Shown: piece after piece, positions 35,475 through 49,300 of the stretch
Layout: the number at the start of each line of letters is the position of its first letter
Position numbering within the stretch: the first letter of the stretch is position 1
NCBI GenBank assembly: GCA_964036275.1
Contig: OZ038436.1
Coordinates: forward strand, 23,658,639 to 23,722,638
Length of the DNA stretch: 64,000 nucleotides
Reading direction: 5' to 3'
From: Litoditis marina
Lineage: Eukaryota > Nematoda > Chromadorea > Rhabditida > Rhabditidae
Made by a program: the position numbers and the translations under genes
The notes under the pieces: generated by a model
What the model was told of the DNA's origin: nothing
Seen by the model: only the letters and a program-made list of their open reading frames with translations
Databases searched by the model: none

Positions 35475-38400
35475 AGAGAGAGAGAGAGAGAAAGAAAGAG
35501 AAACGGAGAGCAAGAAAGAAAAGAAAGGATCATGTGCGCAATACATATTACCCACAACCGGTTCTACATCATGACATTTCCCTACATACTGACCAAATGT
35601 AATGAGGTGTAAAATTGGAAATATTCCCCCACAACTCGTTCGAACTTGTTAGTAAACACAAATAATAAAAAAATTTCGTCCTCTTACATTGAATACACAG
35701 TGTCAAACTACAACTATGTGATGTTTCGGTTGCACGACACTTTTATGAAAATGCTGAGACAAAACTCCAAACGTTTACTGATTCCAAAACTGCATCAAGA
35801 TATGAAAATGGCTTCATCTCGAATCAAGGTCAACACCATTTTGAGTATATCCTTTACTGAGCACATTCTGATAAATATAATGTCCCCGAGCCAATTGGAA
35901 TACTTTTGGAAGGAGTAATCTGTTTGAGTATGACACAATTCTCTCGCAACACTGCTTCGACGAAATGCAAATATTGAACGGAGAAGGGGAAAGATAACAC
36001 TTCCCGCAGAGTGAAAGAAGGCAAACCAAAAGGAGTCATTCAAAGGTGAAACTCATTGAGAGAAAGGTCATTAAGAAGTGAACGTACATAAATGCGATGA
36101 AAAAGAGGAATGACTTTTCAATTTCACTTTGAATGTCTAATGACTTTTTCCTGGTACCGTGAAAGAGAGAAACACATTTCGCCGAATGAGAAATTAGTTA
36201 ATGAGTTTGAAGTGAAAAGAGAAACATGTGCGAATGTACACATTACCTATGTTGTTTACTCTTATGTTCTTAACATGTATTACGTGATGTCGACTTTCTG
36301 AGGATAGTGGCGTTTCTGGCATTACATTTACTTCGAACCTTCACTATTTTTCTGTTTTTTGTTCAGTACTCTCAATGACTATTTTGATGCATATCCTCAC
36401 TCTTATTTTATGAATAACCTAGCGAGAACTTCAGAAAAGAAATGTATTTGTTTTTAAAAAGTTACTATTTTTACAAGTGAGGATTTAAAAAAAGACCCCT
36501 GATTAAGAATTGTTATTCAGTTTACCCAGCAACGGCAGCCATATATTGCATAACTATTGACTATCTCAAAGTTGCAACGACTGAGCCAACTATATATAGC
36601 AGTGGAAGAAAACACCTATGTGATCTTGACTTTCTCAATCGTTCGTTTTCGTTTTCTAAGTTCCAAAAACACCCTGAGAAAAGTATCTTGCAAAACCTCA
36701 CAAAACGTGATTTCCGGGTATAGCTGACTATCAGAGGCCGTACCACGTACATCTCGACCTGTCAATCCCAACCTGCGTCTCCTCAAATATACGCTCTTTC
36801 TGTCCCCTCACATCTCGCCGAGAGACGAGGGTCGCGAAATAGTACGACAATCGAGAGATGCAGGTTGGGATCAGATTACCGGTATTTTAGCGTACGTACT
36901 GAGAAGCACCTGATGATTGTTGTTGGTTAAATATATTCTGAGAGTACTGAAGCGAGAAAATGGCATTTATGAGTACAATTTAAAAAAGGACGATTATGTG
37001 GACCAATCCCGTGACATCGGTCCTGTAAACTGCAGTTGAAAAATGTATTGCGGTTTGAAGGACTGAAGCGTTGCGAGTGGACCACATAGTAGTCCTTCTT
37101 TAACTAATATTACCTGATCGAGAGCGGTACATCCCGGTTTGTCGGCGGTGATCTCACTGTGACAGGCTACGCAGATATCTGCAACGAACAGTTGTATTTT
37201 ATCTCTTCTTTAATTCTCTCTCTCTTTCTTTTTCTCTTTCTCTCTTTCTCTTGCTTGTCGAAGCAGAGACTTATTCATGAGGCACAGCAAAGAATTCTAA
37301 TATTCATTCCATCTCGGAGACCTAGCTCTGTTGTGCAATTGTCTCCATACTTGTCTCTGCTCATAAATTAGAGTCAGTTAACTCCCCGTGGGATATACTC
37401 TACTCTATAAATCTCCTATAGCACAGGACCGAAAGCCCAATTCCCTCACTCACAGTGGAAAAACAGATAACCTACTGCTCCGCAGAAAAATTGCGCCTGA
37501 GAAATGTTCAATCACAACAGTATACATACTCAATGTTTTTGAGGAATTATTTAGCTTTCCCTGTGAAACTGGAGAAAGGTAAAAGTTAAGTATACTGCCT
37601 CGAAGAGAAATTGCGCTTGAGATCTGGACTTTATTTAGGCATACTCGATGTTTTTGAGGAATTATTCACGCTTTTTGTACGAGAATACAGCAAGGTATAA
37701 GTCGCAAAAAGATGAATCAACATTTGTCTCAAAAGCTATGTGTCTGAGTGTTAATAATAATATTTTTTACGGCAACTATTTCAGCCGTGTGTTACTTCAT
37801 TCAAAATCAATATAACCAAGACTAGTTTCACCGTTCTTGGCAATGCTTTCGGTCGGTGAGTTTGCCTCCCACGACCCCTGCCCAGGGGGGTAAACAAAAA
37901 GTAATGCAGTGATCGAGTTAAACACCTCTCCAACATAATAGTTAACCAGGTTTTTTTCAATTCCATTCCATTCAAGCAACGAACAAAGCTCTCATTCAGC
38001 AAGTTCGAAAATAGTTAGTGTACATAATTCACTGGGTGAAACATTAAATATAACATGTGAATCATTCTCTCGGTGCAAACTGTTACAAGCAATGTACAAA
38101 GCGGCATAACGTGAAACAATGTGGTTATAACTTGAATAAACACTCAGAATTATATGTGAAGTAGGAGTATTGTATATCCTTCATCACAGGTCATTCGAAG
38201 AACTAGGCAGATTTTTGAAATATTATTGTTATCGGAAAGCTTTCCGACTGCAGGTAGTGAGTTATATTCCTGCACTCTATAAACTCATAAACTTCCTGTG
38301 ATTGAAAAATCATTCGAAATTTCGAGAGAAAGATGGTACAGATGGACGAACGTAGTATACATCTAACCTAGCTACAGTACTCATTACTTAGAATTCCTGT

Positions 38401-39450
38401 CAATTGTCAAGATATTTAGCTATTTCCACCCGAGTTTCTCCCCGATTGTGTTTGGGCGCGTGGTTTTCTAAACTAAACAAGAAGCATAGTTTGCTAATTC
38501 GGTCGATATAAATCAATGATTCGCTGGCACGTGTTATGACACATCCCTTAATCATAATAATAATCAGAATTATGAGAGACACAACGACTCTATTATCGAT
38601 CTGTTGCGTTTTGTTGCAGACGAAAAAGAAAACAACTGTTTGGCGGAGCCAGCTCGAACTATTTTTTTATGTGGTAATTCTATATGAAATGACGCGATGG
38701 AATGCTCTCGTGAGGTTTGAAAAGCAATTTTCAAAAATTTACGAAAATGAACTTTTCAAACTGCAGTATTTTACAAAATAATTCAAATGGATCCAAATTG
38801 GTAACATATGAGCGAACAGAAAAACAGACATGGAAAACTTGAGACCTCACAACAAATTGTGCAACGAAAATTTCAAACACATACTATGAGTTTTCAGGCA
38901 TAAAACATGTACTACCAAGTGCCAAATCTTTGAGGAAAACAAAAGGTAATCATCTGAAGTATCATCTCAACCTGCTCTACGAGGGGATAGCGGTGCCCCG
39001 CTGTTGATTCAACATGCTCGCACCACCATCCATTCACTAATAGCCGAGAGAGTACTACAGTCCACGTCATTCCCACCAAGACTCCTACAGTACATTATTG
39101 AACTTTTCGATTACAGTTTTCTAATGGAAAAGTCAACTTCGTCAAAGTGATTTACTGAACAATTTTTGAAATTGAGAATCGGGAGCAAATGAGAGAAAAA
39201 ACACATTTTCCTATCTCACTGTTTATTATCCATTCTGTAGCTAGCTCACTTAGGTTGTATTAATACTGACCATAAGAAGATACAATGAGTGAAATACATA
39301 ACCACGTCTAATGTGTGAGACACATCGAGTTCGAGAACGTGAAGTCAAAGTACTCTAACGCGTCTTCACGTTCGACGTGACTAGTTCGTTTATTGAATAT
39401 ACTTGATAATTGTTTACTTTATAGTAATGTATACCTTCTTGTTCGGCCAT
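31635..39450 (-). CDS. zyx-1: Zyxin, short LIM-only isoform, about 200 aa
   Basis: An alternative first exon at 39435-39450 reads Met-Ala-Glu-Gln-Glu plus one base and a GTATAC donor. It joins in phase to the LIM1 exon at 37114-37178, giving a protein that is almost only the three LIM domains. The phase (1) equals that of the long-isoform exon 42614-42707 that otherwise feeds LIM1. A LIM-only zyxin isoform is known in Caenorhabditis, which supports the reading. Two GC-box-like sequences lie 31-67 bp upstream of the ATG. Transcript evidence is needed to be sure. Confidence 0.6.
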
Positions 39451-42400
39451 TGTGGTTGGTGAGGAAAAGGGTGTTATTTCGGGGGCGGGGCTTCAATGGG
39501 AAAAGTGGGCGGGGCGATTCGCCCACTGCAGGAAAGAAAAGAGAAAAGAGACACAAAACAACTGCTTCAATCGAAGCTCAATCAGTAGTCGAAACATCAG
39601 CTGTCTCCGGTTCACTGCGAAACAAACACATCAAAGAAGAGGGGGAGGTAAATAGGAACTGGTGGGTGGCAGTCTGCTTCAATCCCCATGTTCAGTACTA
39701 CAAACTGGTAATGTTGGCTTCGAAAACCGTCTTAAGTTCAGCGAGAAAGAATAGAGAAACGGTTGAGCGGACCACTTAACAAGTAAATTCTGTACAAACT
39801 TCACCCAGCCCATCCGAAGCTGTTGAGAGCTCCAAAACCTAAACTCAGCTTCTCCCGACTTGTTATTGGCTTCTAATGAAGAAAGGACTTTTCACAGGAT
39901 CCGAATGTTGACACAAAGTTACGCAGCAAGAAGACAAACTCGGTTATTCCTATTGTTTGTGTTTGGATGTCAAACTAAAACTACAAGTCGCTTGGCCTGC
40001 GTACTTTCATGCCCAGTTGCATGCACCACGGCCTTCAGGAGTTTTGGAAGGTTGAGCTGCATCTTTATCTGGTTCTTTTGACATAAGGTGTGGGCATAGC
40101 CCTGACGTGCCACTTTTATTTTTCTCCCAACCATTCTTTTACACTATAACTAAGTTAAATTAAGTTTTCGTTCTCAATGTGCACTTTTGTCATCACTCGA
40201 AACGCTCTTCATTGTTCATGGGTTGTTGCCACCCGTTCATACATTGAAGTAGTCCTTCATGTCCTCCTCATTTTCTATGAATGAACAATAAGATGTTCTC
40301 CTCCAATTGGACACAAAAGGCTAATTAGAAAAGCAGGGACTTAACAATTTGGACAGACCTGAAAATCTAATATGCAACTATTTTCTGAGGACTGAAACTT
40401 ATTTTTGGGAACAACTTTGTAAAAACACATTTTGGAGTTAATAAAAACCATTGGAAAACAATAACTTTGATTGTCTAGAAATTGAGATCAAAGTAAAGAG
40501 TATTGTTTTGTTCTACGGTTGTTGATTTTCCTCGTATCACTTACAATCTAGGCGACAACAATAGATTTGGTCAGAAAAAAAACAAATATAGGCTGCTAAA
40601 CAAACAAACCAAAGAATACGAATGTATATTGTGGTTGAAATGTTGACGAAACAGATTTTATATCAGCACAGATTCCTAATATTACTAGAAAAGTCCAAAA
40701 ATTCATATTTTCAGTAAGGTAAAGGTATAGGCGACCGGTATATATATACCAGAGAATCTTGGCTATAGTTTCGTTTCAAATTAAAGATTGAATTTTATTC
40801 AATTTTGCCAATAACGCAGCTGAATTTTGAGGGTTTTCTTGAGTAAACAAAGATTTCACAGTTATATTTTATCATAAGGTTGACTCTTGTGGCCTATGTT
40901 GTGTATGTTGTATCCCTGTGTTTGTAGTTTTGTTGCCGTTGATTTCTGAGTAAAACTCAAAATAGGTGGAGTGGGTGGAGATGAAACTACAACACATACG
41001 TGGTTACTTCTCATAAAATATTCTCAAAGTATTTATTAACCAAGATATTGAACGTTTTTATAGGTGAGTCAGAGAAGAATGTGTGAACTGTGACACTTTG
41101 GCTAGATTAGCAGTCCCGAGATAGGCTGATCTCATGATAACACTCAGTTCCGCAGTTCCAAGTGTTCCTCCAATTTGATAGGGGAAGCAAAGCCGATTAA
41201 TACTTTGCGCTTTCAATGCTTTTAATTGCATTCGTTTTCATGTTAGTTATAGGGTTCGTCTTCACCAAAGAGTGTATTACTACTCTACAACGTGTATTAC
41301 TTCTGTCGAAATTCGTGACTAACGTTTGTCGAGTTGAAACTACAATTGAAACTCGGTCTTTTCCTATAGTGTTCAAGTGCGAGGGGTGACTCCGGGCAAT
41401 GTCTCGTTTCGTTGGCAGTCAGCCGGTGTTTATCCAATTCTGCCCCACAAATTAAAGCAACGTGACTACAATCGAAAGTAGGACTGACGAATGAGAGATG
41501 TACGCTTTTCGGGACAAATCATAATTCAGAACAGATCAACTGAGGGAAAAATTAAACTATAGTGGTAGACCATTTCAAATGAGAGGAGTACACAGCGCGT
41601 AAATTTTTGACAAAAAATTATTTTCACGGGAATCGTACCCGCGGCCAGTAGGATTGTAGTACCGCCACTGTCACTGCGCTAAGAGGGCCAACCGCTGCAA
41701 TGCTCGGGAAGGATAGATATGTGAACAACTCTAGATATTGAATTAAAGAAAGAGTTTCTAGTCAGTAAAGATATACGGTAGATTTAAAACGTTTCAAGAT
41801 AAAAAAATACAAAAATAATGGAGTAGTTGAAACATTTGTCCAACCTTCAACTTTTTGAAAATGCTTCATGAAAAAAAGCCTCCCATTCACATATTTCTTT
41901 TTTTTTAATATCTTTGATATGGCTTGACAATTTCCAAAAAATGGTATTGATTGATGCCATCTGCGCGCCCCTGCTAACACCCGGTCAACTAATAACACCG
42001 TCTTTTCACCCGATTATCCGTGGTCCACGACTATAACCCTTTTCTTACAATTGATTCTAGCCCCCCCCCCCCCCCCCTCCCGCATTCGGGACAATCTTAT
42101 TTTAAAACAGATCGAGTGATGGAAAAGTTCCCGGGAACAATCGAAAGTATGACTGACGGATGAAATGTGTACGCTTTTTGAGGACTCTCTCAATTGATAA
42201 GACATCATCAAGACTTGAGTTTGTTGAGGACAACTGTAGGATCTGGTATCTATCGTTGTGGTGCCCTCTCAAAGTTCATAGTGTCGAGAAACCTGTGCAG
42301 CTAGTGGAAAAAACCAGAACATTTTTTTCCACTCTCCGAGAATTATATAAAAGTCGAATTACGTCTTGGAAACACTTGGAGTTACTCGGTTCCACCTCTC

Positions 42401-43247
42401 TGACGCCAGTGATGCGAACTAACCGTTCAACTCAAAAACACACACTTTTCCATTGAAAAAAGTAGTTACCGACAATTGTGGTCAGTCGTAGCAGCAGAAA
42501 TAAAGAACTGCTTACAAATATGTCCATTTTGAAGTGGAAGAAGGGACAAAATTCTGCTGTGCCTACTACCTACTACTCTGCCTCTTGGTGGGACTAGGAC
42601 AACGGAAACCCACTTGATCGTTGCATGACGTTGGTTCTCTGTCCATTCTGGAGATTCGTCTGCATCTGGGTAACCAACTGGTCCACCTCGTCACCGCGGT
42701 ACGATTTCTTCAAACAAGAAAATTAACCATAAACCTTTTTACGCAATCTTTCAAAAACCGTGTTTGCTGAATGAGATGATCATACAGAACATAAACATAT
42801 AGAAATTGGAAACTTATTGGATTTCGTGTTCGCCTGACGCAACATAACAATAGAAAGAGGAACTCAATAGTTCTTAAATTAATGATGAACACGTCGATTT
42901 TGTGGACTTTCAGATGAGAATGTCACTAGTTCGCTTCAATCTGAGTGTTTTTTTATTAAGAATTCAACTAAGAATTCAAATATTGGGTTAATTACGGTAA
43001 ATTTTGTGAAGCAGGTTTCAAAAACTAGTTCAGTTGGTACCCAGAAGTAATCAAAACATTCTGTTCCCAAATCTCCGAGTATGTTTCGCTGACGTATTTA
43101 CGTGCAATAATATAACACACACGATCATGTTATTTGTCCTTTGAACGTGAATATTTCAGTTACATCTACTGACTTTGGAATCTTTTCGTTTTCTTCTCGT
43201 GTTCACCTTTTGAACTCACTTGTGAATCAATATACATTTTATTTTAT

Positions 43248-43345
<98 letters not shown>

Positions 43346-46300
43346 TCATTTTCTTGTCAACAACGTGAACGGGAACCAAATCACCACATCAGCTGTCAAC
43401 TGGATGGCTATAAATAATAGCCTAATTGTATGTTTTCGAAAACAAAAGGAGGCCAGTTTTCATTGTGGAATGAAAAGGGTAAAGAAGCAGTAGAAACATA
43501 GCCTAACCACCAATTTAATATAATATTTCTCATTTCAATCGGGTTCCCGTAAGTGTTCTCTCAAAAGATGGATGTATTCATAGAAAGAAAAGGCGTAAAA
43601 TATGTTTTCCGTCTCGATTGATGAATGAATCAGAACTACTAAACGAACTGAATTAGGCATTATGTAACAGCGAAAGGCAAACTCGAAAAGTATATTGAAC
43701 ATATTGTTTCAATATAGATAAATCTATTTTTACTAGGTTAGCCGTATGTTGTACAGACTTCAATCGAAATCGCACACCCATTGTAGATGACTTTCGTAGA
43801 TGAAAGTGTTGGTGAAAACTTAGATCGCTACAGGCGTATTTTCATGTTGTTCTAGTAATCTTGGCTCGTATTTCAATCTAACCGACAGGTTTGTTGAAAG
43901 TAGTGTTATTCGTCGCACTAGAAATGTCCAGATAACTCGTGAGACGCTCTCAGAAGAAGTGCAGATCCCGAAGTATCGCGTAGATCTCATGTTTTCACAT
44001 TTCACAAGCAATCTTGCAGGCTTTCGCGAGAGAGTTTTCATCCACGCCAGAAGCACTATGTTTCATCCGAAATTGGGAGTGATTTATAAACTATATAAAG
44101 GTAGAGTACAAATTTGAGATTAAACTAATAGCAAAGTGGTGACAAACGTTTCATGAGAACCATTTTAAAAACGTGCGAGAAAAAGTCGCTAACTCGTGTT
44201 TTCTATGTTACTCGTTCATTCACTTCTGGTGCATGGTTTCGTGAATTTGTGTTTGACTGTAAATCATATGAGTGGAGAGTCGTATTTGGAATAAGATTGG
44301 AAAGGTGACAAGTGTAATGAGCCGAGGGGTATATACTTGCAAGTGCCTTGTCACCCCCCATAATCAATAGAAGCTGCTCATTTTCGGACAAAGCTGGTGC
44401 CGACACCAATCATGCATTTAAATAAACTGACAATTGAATAAGGTTAACTACAATAAAATTGTTACAAAATGAATTATTGAACTGAGAATAAGGAAAACTA
44501 TCTACGAAAGTTGTGGAAAATATATGGAAATATCGGCTCATCGAGGTCTCTTTCTTAGATATGCATAATTATTAGCAGCATAGCCTTCTTATTAACTATG
44601 CATCGCACAATTGGATTACATTCCAGGATTGTTACTGGAAAAATGGAAAAAACGATCAGCTTGCCCGAAAACTATTGCATGGAAATTCGGCAGAAAATGT
44701 AACAACTAATCAAAAAAGCGACTAGTTTACATTTTACGAGATAAGTAGGTCAAATTTTGAAAGGATTACGGTAGTTCAATATAAAAAGTAGTTATTGACA
44801 AGTTCCAGCTAATTCATTCTTGAAACCAAAACATTTATACAGGATCACTTGGTAGATTATATTCGTCTTAACTATTTTTGAATAAAAAATGTGCCCTTAG
44901 GAAATATAACCTAGGTTGACGTGGATACTGGAAAATAAATTTGTGGAAATGATGACGTCTTCGAGTTGGAAGAATAAATTGGATAAACAAATGGGGGATG
45001 ATTGGACATTGGAATTAGAGAAGAGATGAGATTAATGATAGAGAGAAGACAGAGAGAGGGGAGAGAGAGAGAGAAAGAGGGAGAGAGGAAACAGAAGGAG
45101 AGAGAGAAATGAGAGAGGGAGAGGGAAAAGGAGCGAGAACGGGGAAGAAGGAAAAAGAGAATGAGATAGAAACAAATATAAAAAGGGAGAATTGACAGTT
45201 CCTGTTGTGTGTAGAGCAAACTGAAACCAGATATGTTTTTCCTCCATCCGGTTGAGCCAAGTCTTTACTATGAAGACCAAACCATCTCAGACATAGAACT
45301 TCTATAGATCAAAAGGAGATCATTAGTTTTGAATCAATGGGTTTGTTCAATTGTGCAAACAACAAATAAAAAGTTTCCTCTCCATCAAGTTGATGCTCTA
45401 TTGGACCTACCTTGTAGATGTCGTTGACATCAAATGGAAGACCGTCGTTTCGCTTCTGTGACTGTTGGAACTGGTTTGCTTGCTTCTGTGAGGACGTCAG
45501 ACCTGGAAAACAAGTTTTTACAAAGATCTTCACCCAACAAATATTCTTGTAGTTTCCTTTCTAGATTGTTTCGAACATAGAAGTTCGTTGTTGAGTAACA
45601 GTTCGTTTCAAAAGTCCAACTAACTTTCATGACCCTTCTGTTAGATAACAATATTCCTCCGCAGTCTCTCTCTATCTGTACCTTGATCTCTGATCTCGCG
45701 TGCCAGCGAGTTCGTGTTCTTCGTGTTCGTAGTTTGAACTTTGGTCTGCACGGGACTGTACTGCTGGGACGACTCGTCGTTGACGAAGTTGCGGGTGGCG
45801 AACTCGTGGATTCGGGACCTCGGGTCGAGAATCGGCTGCGACGGGAGGACGGGTTGCACCGGTTGTCGGCTGGAATGTATACAGTCGTCGCCAATGGAAA
45901 GGCGGGAGGTTACTGTATATCTCAATGTTCGCTGTGTACGGACACATGTCTTCGATTTTACAGCTCGTAGCGCAGTGGCTAGCTCCCACCTACGAACGTT
46001 TTGCTCGCAGGTTCGATCCCGGCTAGAGACGAACATTTATGAATTTGGTACTGACTATAGGATACAAATATGCGTTGTACTCTGAACTCGATGCGCACCG
46101 AACTGACGTTCCACTGAGAGGTAGAAGGGATCGAACTACGGAGACAGCATACACCAAATAGGCTTGGCTTGGAAAGAGCCAACCCTATGATCGACTCCAT
46201 TCGTACTGGGACTCCTACACATAATCGAAATCGAAAACTTTGTCCAATACATTTTGGCACTTTTAGTAATAATAAATATTCGTAATAAAACTTAGTATTC

Positions 46301-49300
46301 GCTGTAATCATGATCGAGTGAGTTCTTTTTGTTGCTACGTGACCTCCTACAGTTTCCAATTGAATACATTTCGAATAGTTTTTCATGACCACTTATTAAT
46401 TGAGATTCGATAAATAACTCACGTTTGCTGATACGGACTAGTCCATTCGTAACTCGTCTCCCTGGGTGTGTTGTACGTAGAGTCGGTACGTGTGTAACTT
46501 GACGATGAATAGTTGTTAGATGGAGCAGCAACTTGAGGGGGTACTGTAGAAGAAGGGGGTACGGTGGAAGGAGGGGGTACTGTAGAATAAGGGAGTACGG
46601 TAGAAGGAGGGGGTACTGTAGAATAAGGGCTTACTGTAGGATGAGAGGGTACTGTAGTAGTTCGTGTCGTGGTCGTTTCGCGTAGCTGAGAATATGAGTT
46701 ATTGTGAGACGATAGCGGAGAGGACTGTGGTACAGAAGAATATGAAGAATAGGGCACTTTTTGGGGGCTCTCCAGGGTTTTCTCAATATATGTATTAGAA
46801 GAGGGGTTGTTGAAGGTTTTATAGAGGTTTTTAGGAGTACTATCAAAAGAGTTTGTAGACAATGGTGGGGACACCTGAAAGAAAGCGCACGTCAGAACCA
46901 GCATTCACTATGTTTTCCAACCTTAACAGACCAATTTTGAAAGAAGTTCTAGGTAAGTTATCGTTTCGGTGAAAAATACATCCTGATGTAACTGGATCGT
47001 CTTCACCGGCTAAAAAAGGAAGTTGTTGAAATAAATTCACATGCTGAATCACGAAAATGTGTTACACTTTTGTTGTGTTCGTTTTTTTCCACAATATACA
47101 CCATTTCTGATTGGACACATGTTCCCAATTGTGCATTTTTCACGTTTCACGTGTTTGATTGTTTACTGCTAGCGTAATGATCTACTTACAGTGGTATTGT
47201 TTATCTGATTGGGATATCGATGAACGTGGCTGAGCGAATCAGTGTGGTAGGAACGAGGGGTCGCAGCATGAACCTGCAATTATACAATATTATAAGTCAA
47301 TAATACTTCTAGATACATTTTGTTAACCATTTTCATTCGGACCTGTTCACGTGCGTAACTGTTGCTGCATCATGTGTACAGTACCTGAACGAGTCTATTC
47401 ACCTGAGCAGTAATTGCTACTTTGTCATGTATGCTGCACAAGTATCTTTAGTTTTGTAGTACGTATTCACGTGTCACATGTGTAGTACCCAGACACGTGG
47501 GCAGTTCCTGGTAATGTGTTCAGTACTTCTTCATTTGTGCTGTGCGTATTCACGTGTGCAGTACTCATTCACGTGTCACGTGTGTAGTACCTGTTCTCCG
47601 GCTTGATTGATGTCCAGCTGTTGCTGCTGCGAGCGGTTCGGCCGATCTCCGACAGACACGTGTTGATTCGGTCGGTCCACTCGTCCATCGGATAGATTCG
47701 GGACGTCACCTGGAAAATAGATGACTGGTACATTTACAAGTACAGTTCACGTGAATCTCCCGTGTATTCACTTATTGTTGAGTTGAAGCGTCTTGCCAAC
47801 ACTCATGACCCTGTGATGTTCGTTTTTGTTATTGAGTTGTTATTAATGTAGTTGTGAAAATCTTGGTTGGCATAATTTATGTTATGGCCTCAAGAAAACG
47901 AAACGTATTTTAGTACGACGGACAGAGAATAAAAGGGCTTGACAGACCTAAGCACAGCAGTGGGTTGTATTCAAATTCAAATTTTTTAGTAGCACTGTTT
48001 TCTTTTTGGATTGAGACGAATAATCGGATTTTTATTAACCGAATCCTCATCCAGTCTTTGAAATAGTAGTTTTCCGTATCAAACCAGCACCCACCTCGTA
48101 TCTGTTCGTTGTAGCCGGTCTTGCGCAGACGAGCGGCTGCGTGCTGAAAATGTTCGTTCTAGACTTTTTTCTATTCTCATACTTTTTATCCTAGTTGTCT
48201 CTAAACCACATCGAAAATTCCATGCGAGTTGATATATACTACAAACTGCGAAAACATTGGTGAACGCGCAAGTACGATGGTTATTGGTGTCACATCAGAA
48301 TTTTTGAATTAATATTGCATATTTTGGCGGTGTGATGTTGTTCTACATGAGATTCAGTCCCCTGTAGGCGTGACCAAACCGATGTGGACACCGAACCGTG
48401 AATTAGGTAAAGAGGGGTGCACATGTCCTCGATAAGCGCTTTCTACTTTTGATCTAAACATTTTCTAGTCAGCTTGCTCATGATCAATCACAGCTAGTCC
48501 TCCATTGCGTCATCTATTTGGTCATTTGCTGCCTTTGTTGACAACAAAAGTTCCTTTCTGTTGTTCTGATGATCGTTTGCTGTCTTTGTTTGTACATAAA
48601 CAAACCAACCTGTAATGCCGCACTGTCCACACGGGGACGGGACGAGACGGGCGGCGCTGAAATAACCATCATCAACTTTAGAAAACAATATTTTCGGAAT
48701 ATTTGACTCTTTTTCGGGATTATACTTTTTAATTATTTAGGGTACGTTTACATTGATTGAATGGTAACCGTAGATGTTCGGATAAAACGGAGTATAAGGC
48801 TCCCATCATACTTAGGTAGTCCACGACATCGAACGTATCGCACACAAGTAATGATCACCACGCTCTATGGATCTGCCAATGAGAAAAAGCTATGAAGATG
48901 GTCTAATAACCGTATGAACTAACCAGATACGGCATTGTTGTCACGTCGTGGTGCATTCGCTGTCTTCCAGCCGCCAGATGGTAGTGGCGCTGACTGAAAT
49001 GTAAATGAAATATAATTTTTAAATTAGTTCAAGTTTGAGAAACTCTTAGTGGAAGGGTCAAAACTCTGCTCTTTGTTTCCTTGAAACCGTTCTCTGACGC
49101 CGTAGTAGAGATCTCTCAGGACGGGTACAATCGCGAACTTTTCATGAAATTCACTCACGGGTTCGAATAGCAATGGTCGAGGTAACGTGAAGTTCTCAGT
49201 TTGTTGATTAGCTCTTCTTAATGAACTTCTCAAAACCTTTATTCTATGAACTTCTCATGCGAAAGCTCCCGGGGAGTTCTCATGAGATTGACTCACGGGT

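Noticed and set aside
35343..35612. Long Arg/Glu and Ser/Leu frames on both strands
   Set aside because: They are translations of an AG microsatellite in a zyxin intron.
43141..43368. Ile/Tyr repeat frame
   Set aside because: It is a TA microsatellite, not coding.
44337..44373. Possible 37-nt linking exon of zyxin ([12 protein letters not shown])
   Set aside because: It fits the phases, but exon 42614-42707 also fits, is longer and encodes the expected DEVDQLV helix before LIM1.
45957..46025. tRNA gene
   Set aside because: Good A and B boxes, but acceptor and anticodon stems do not form; read as part of a SINE-like repeat.
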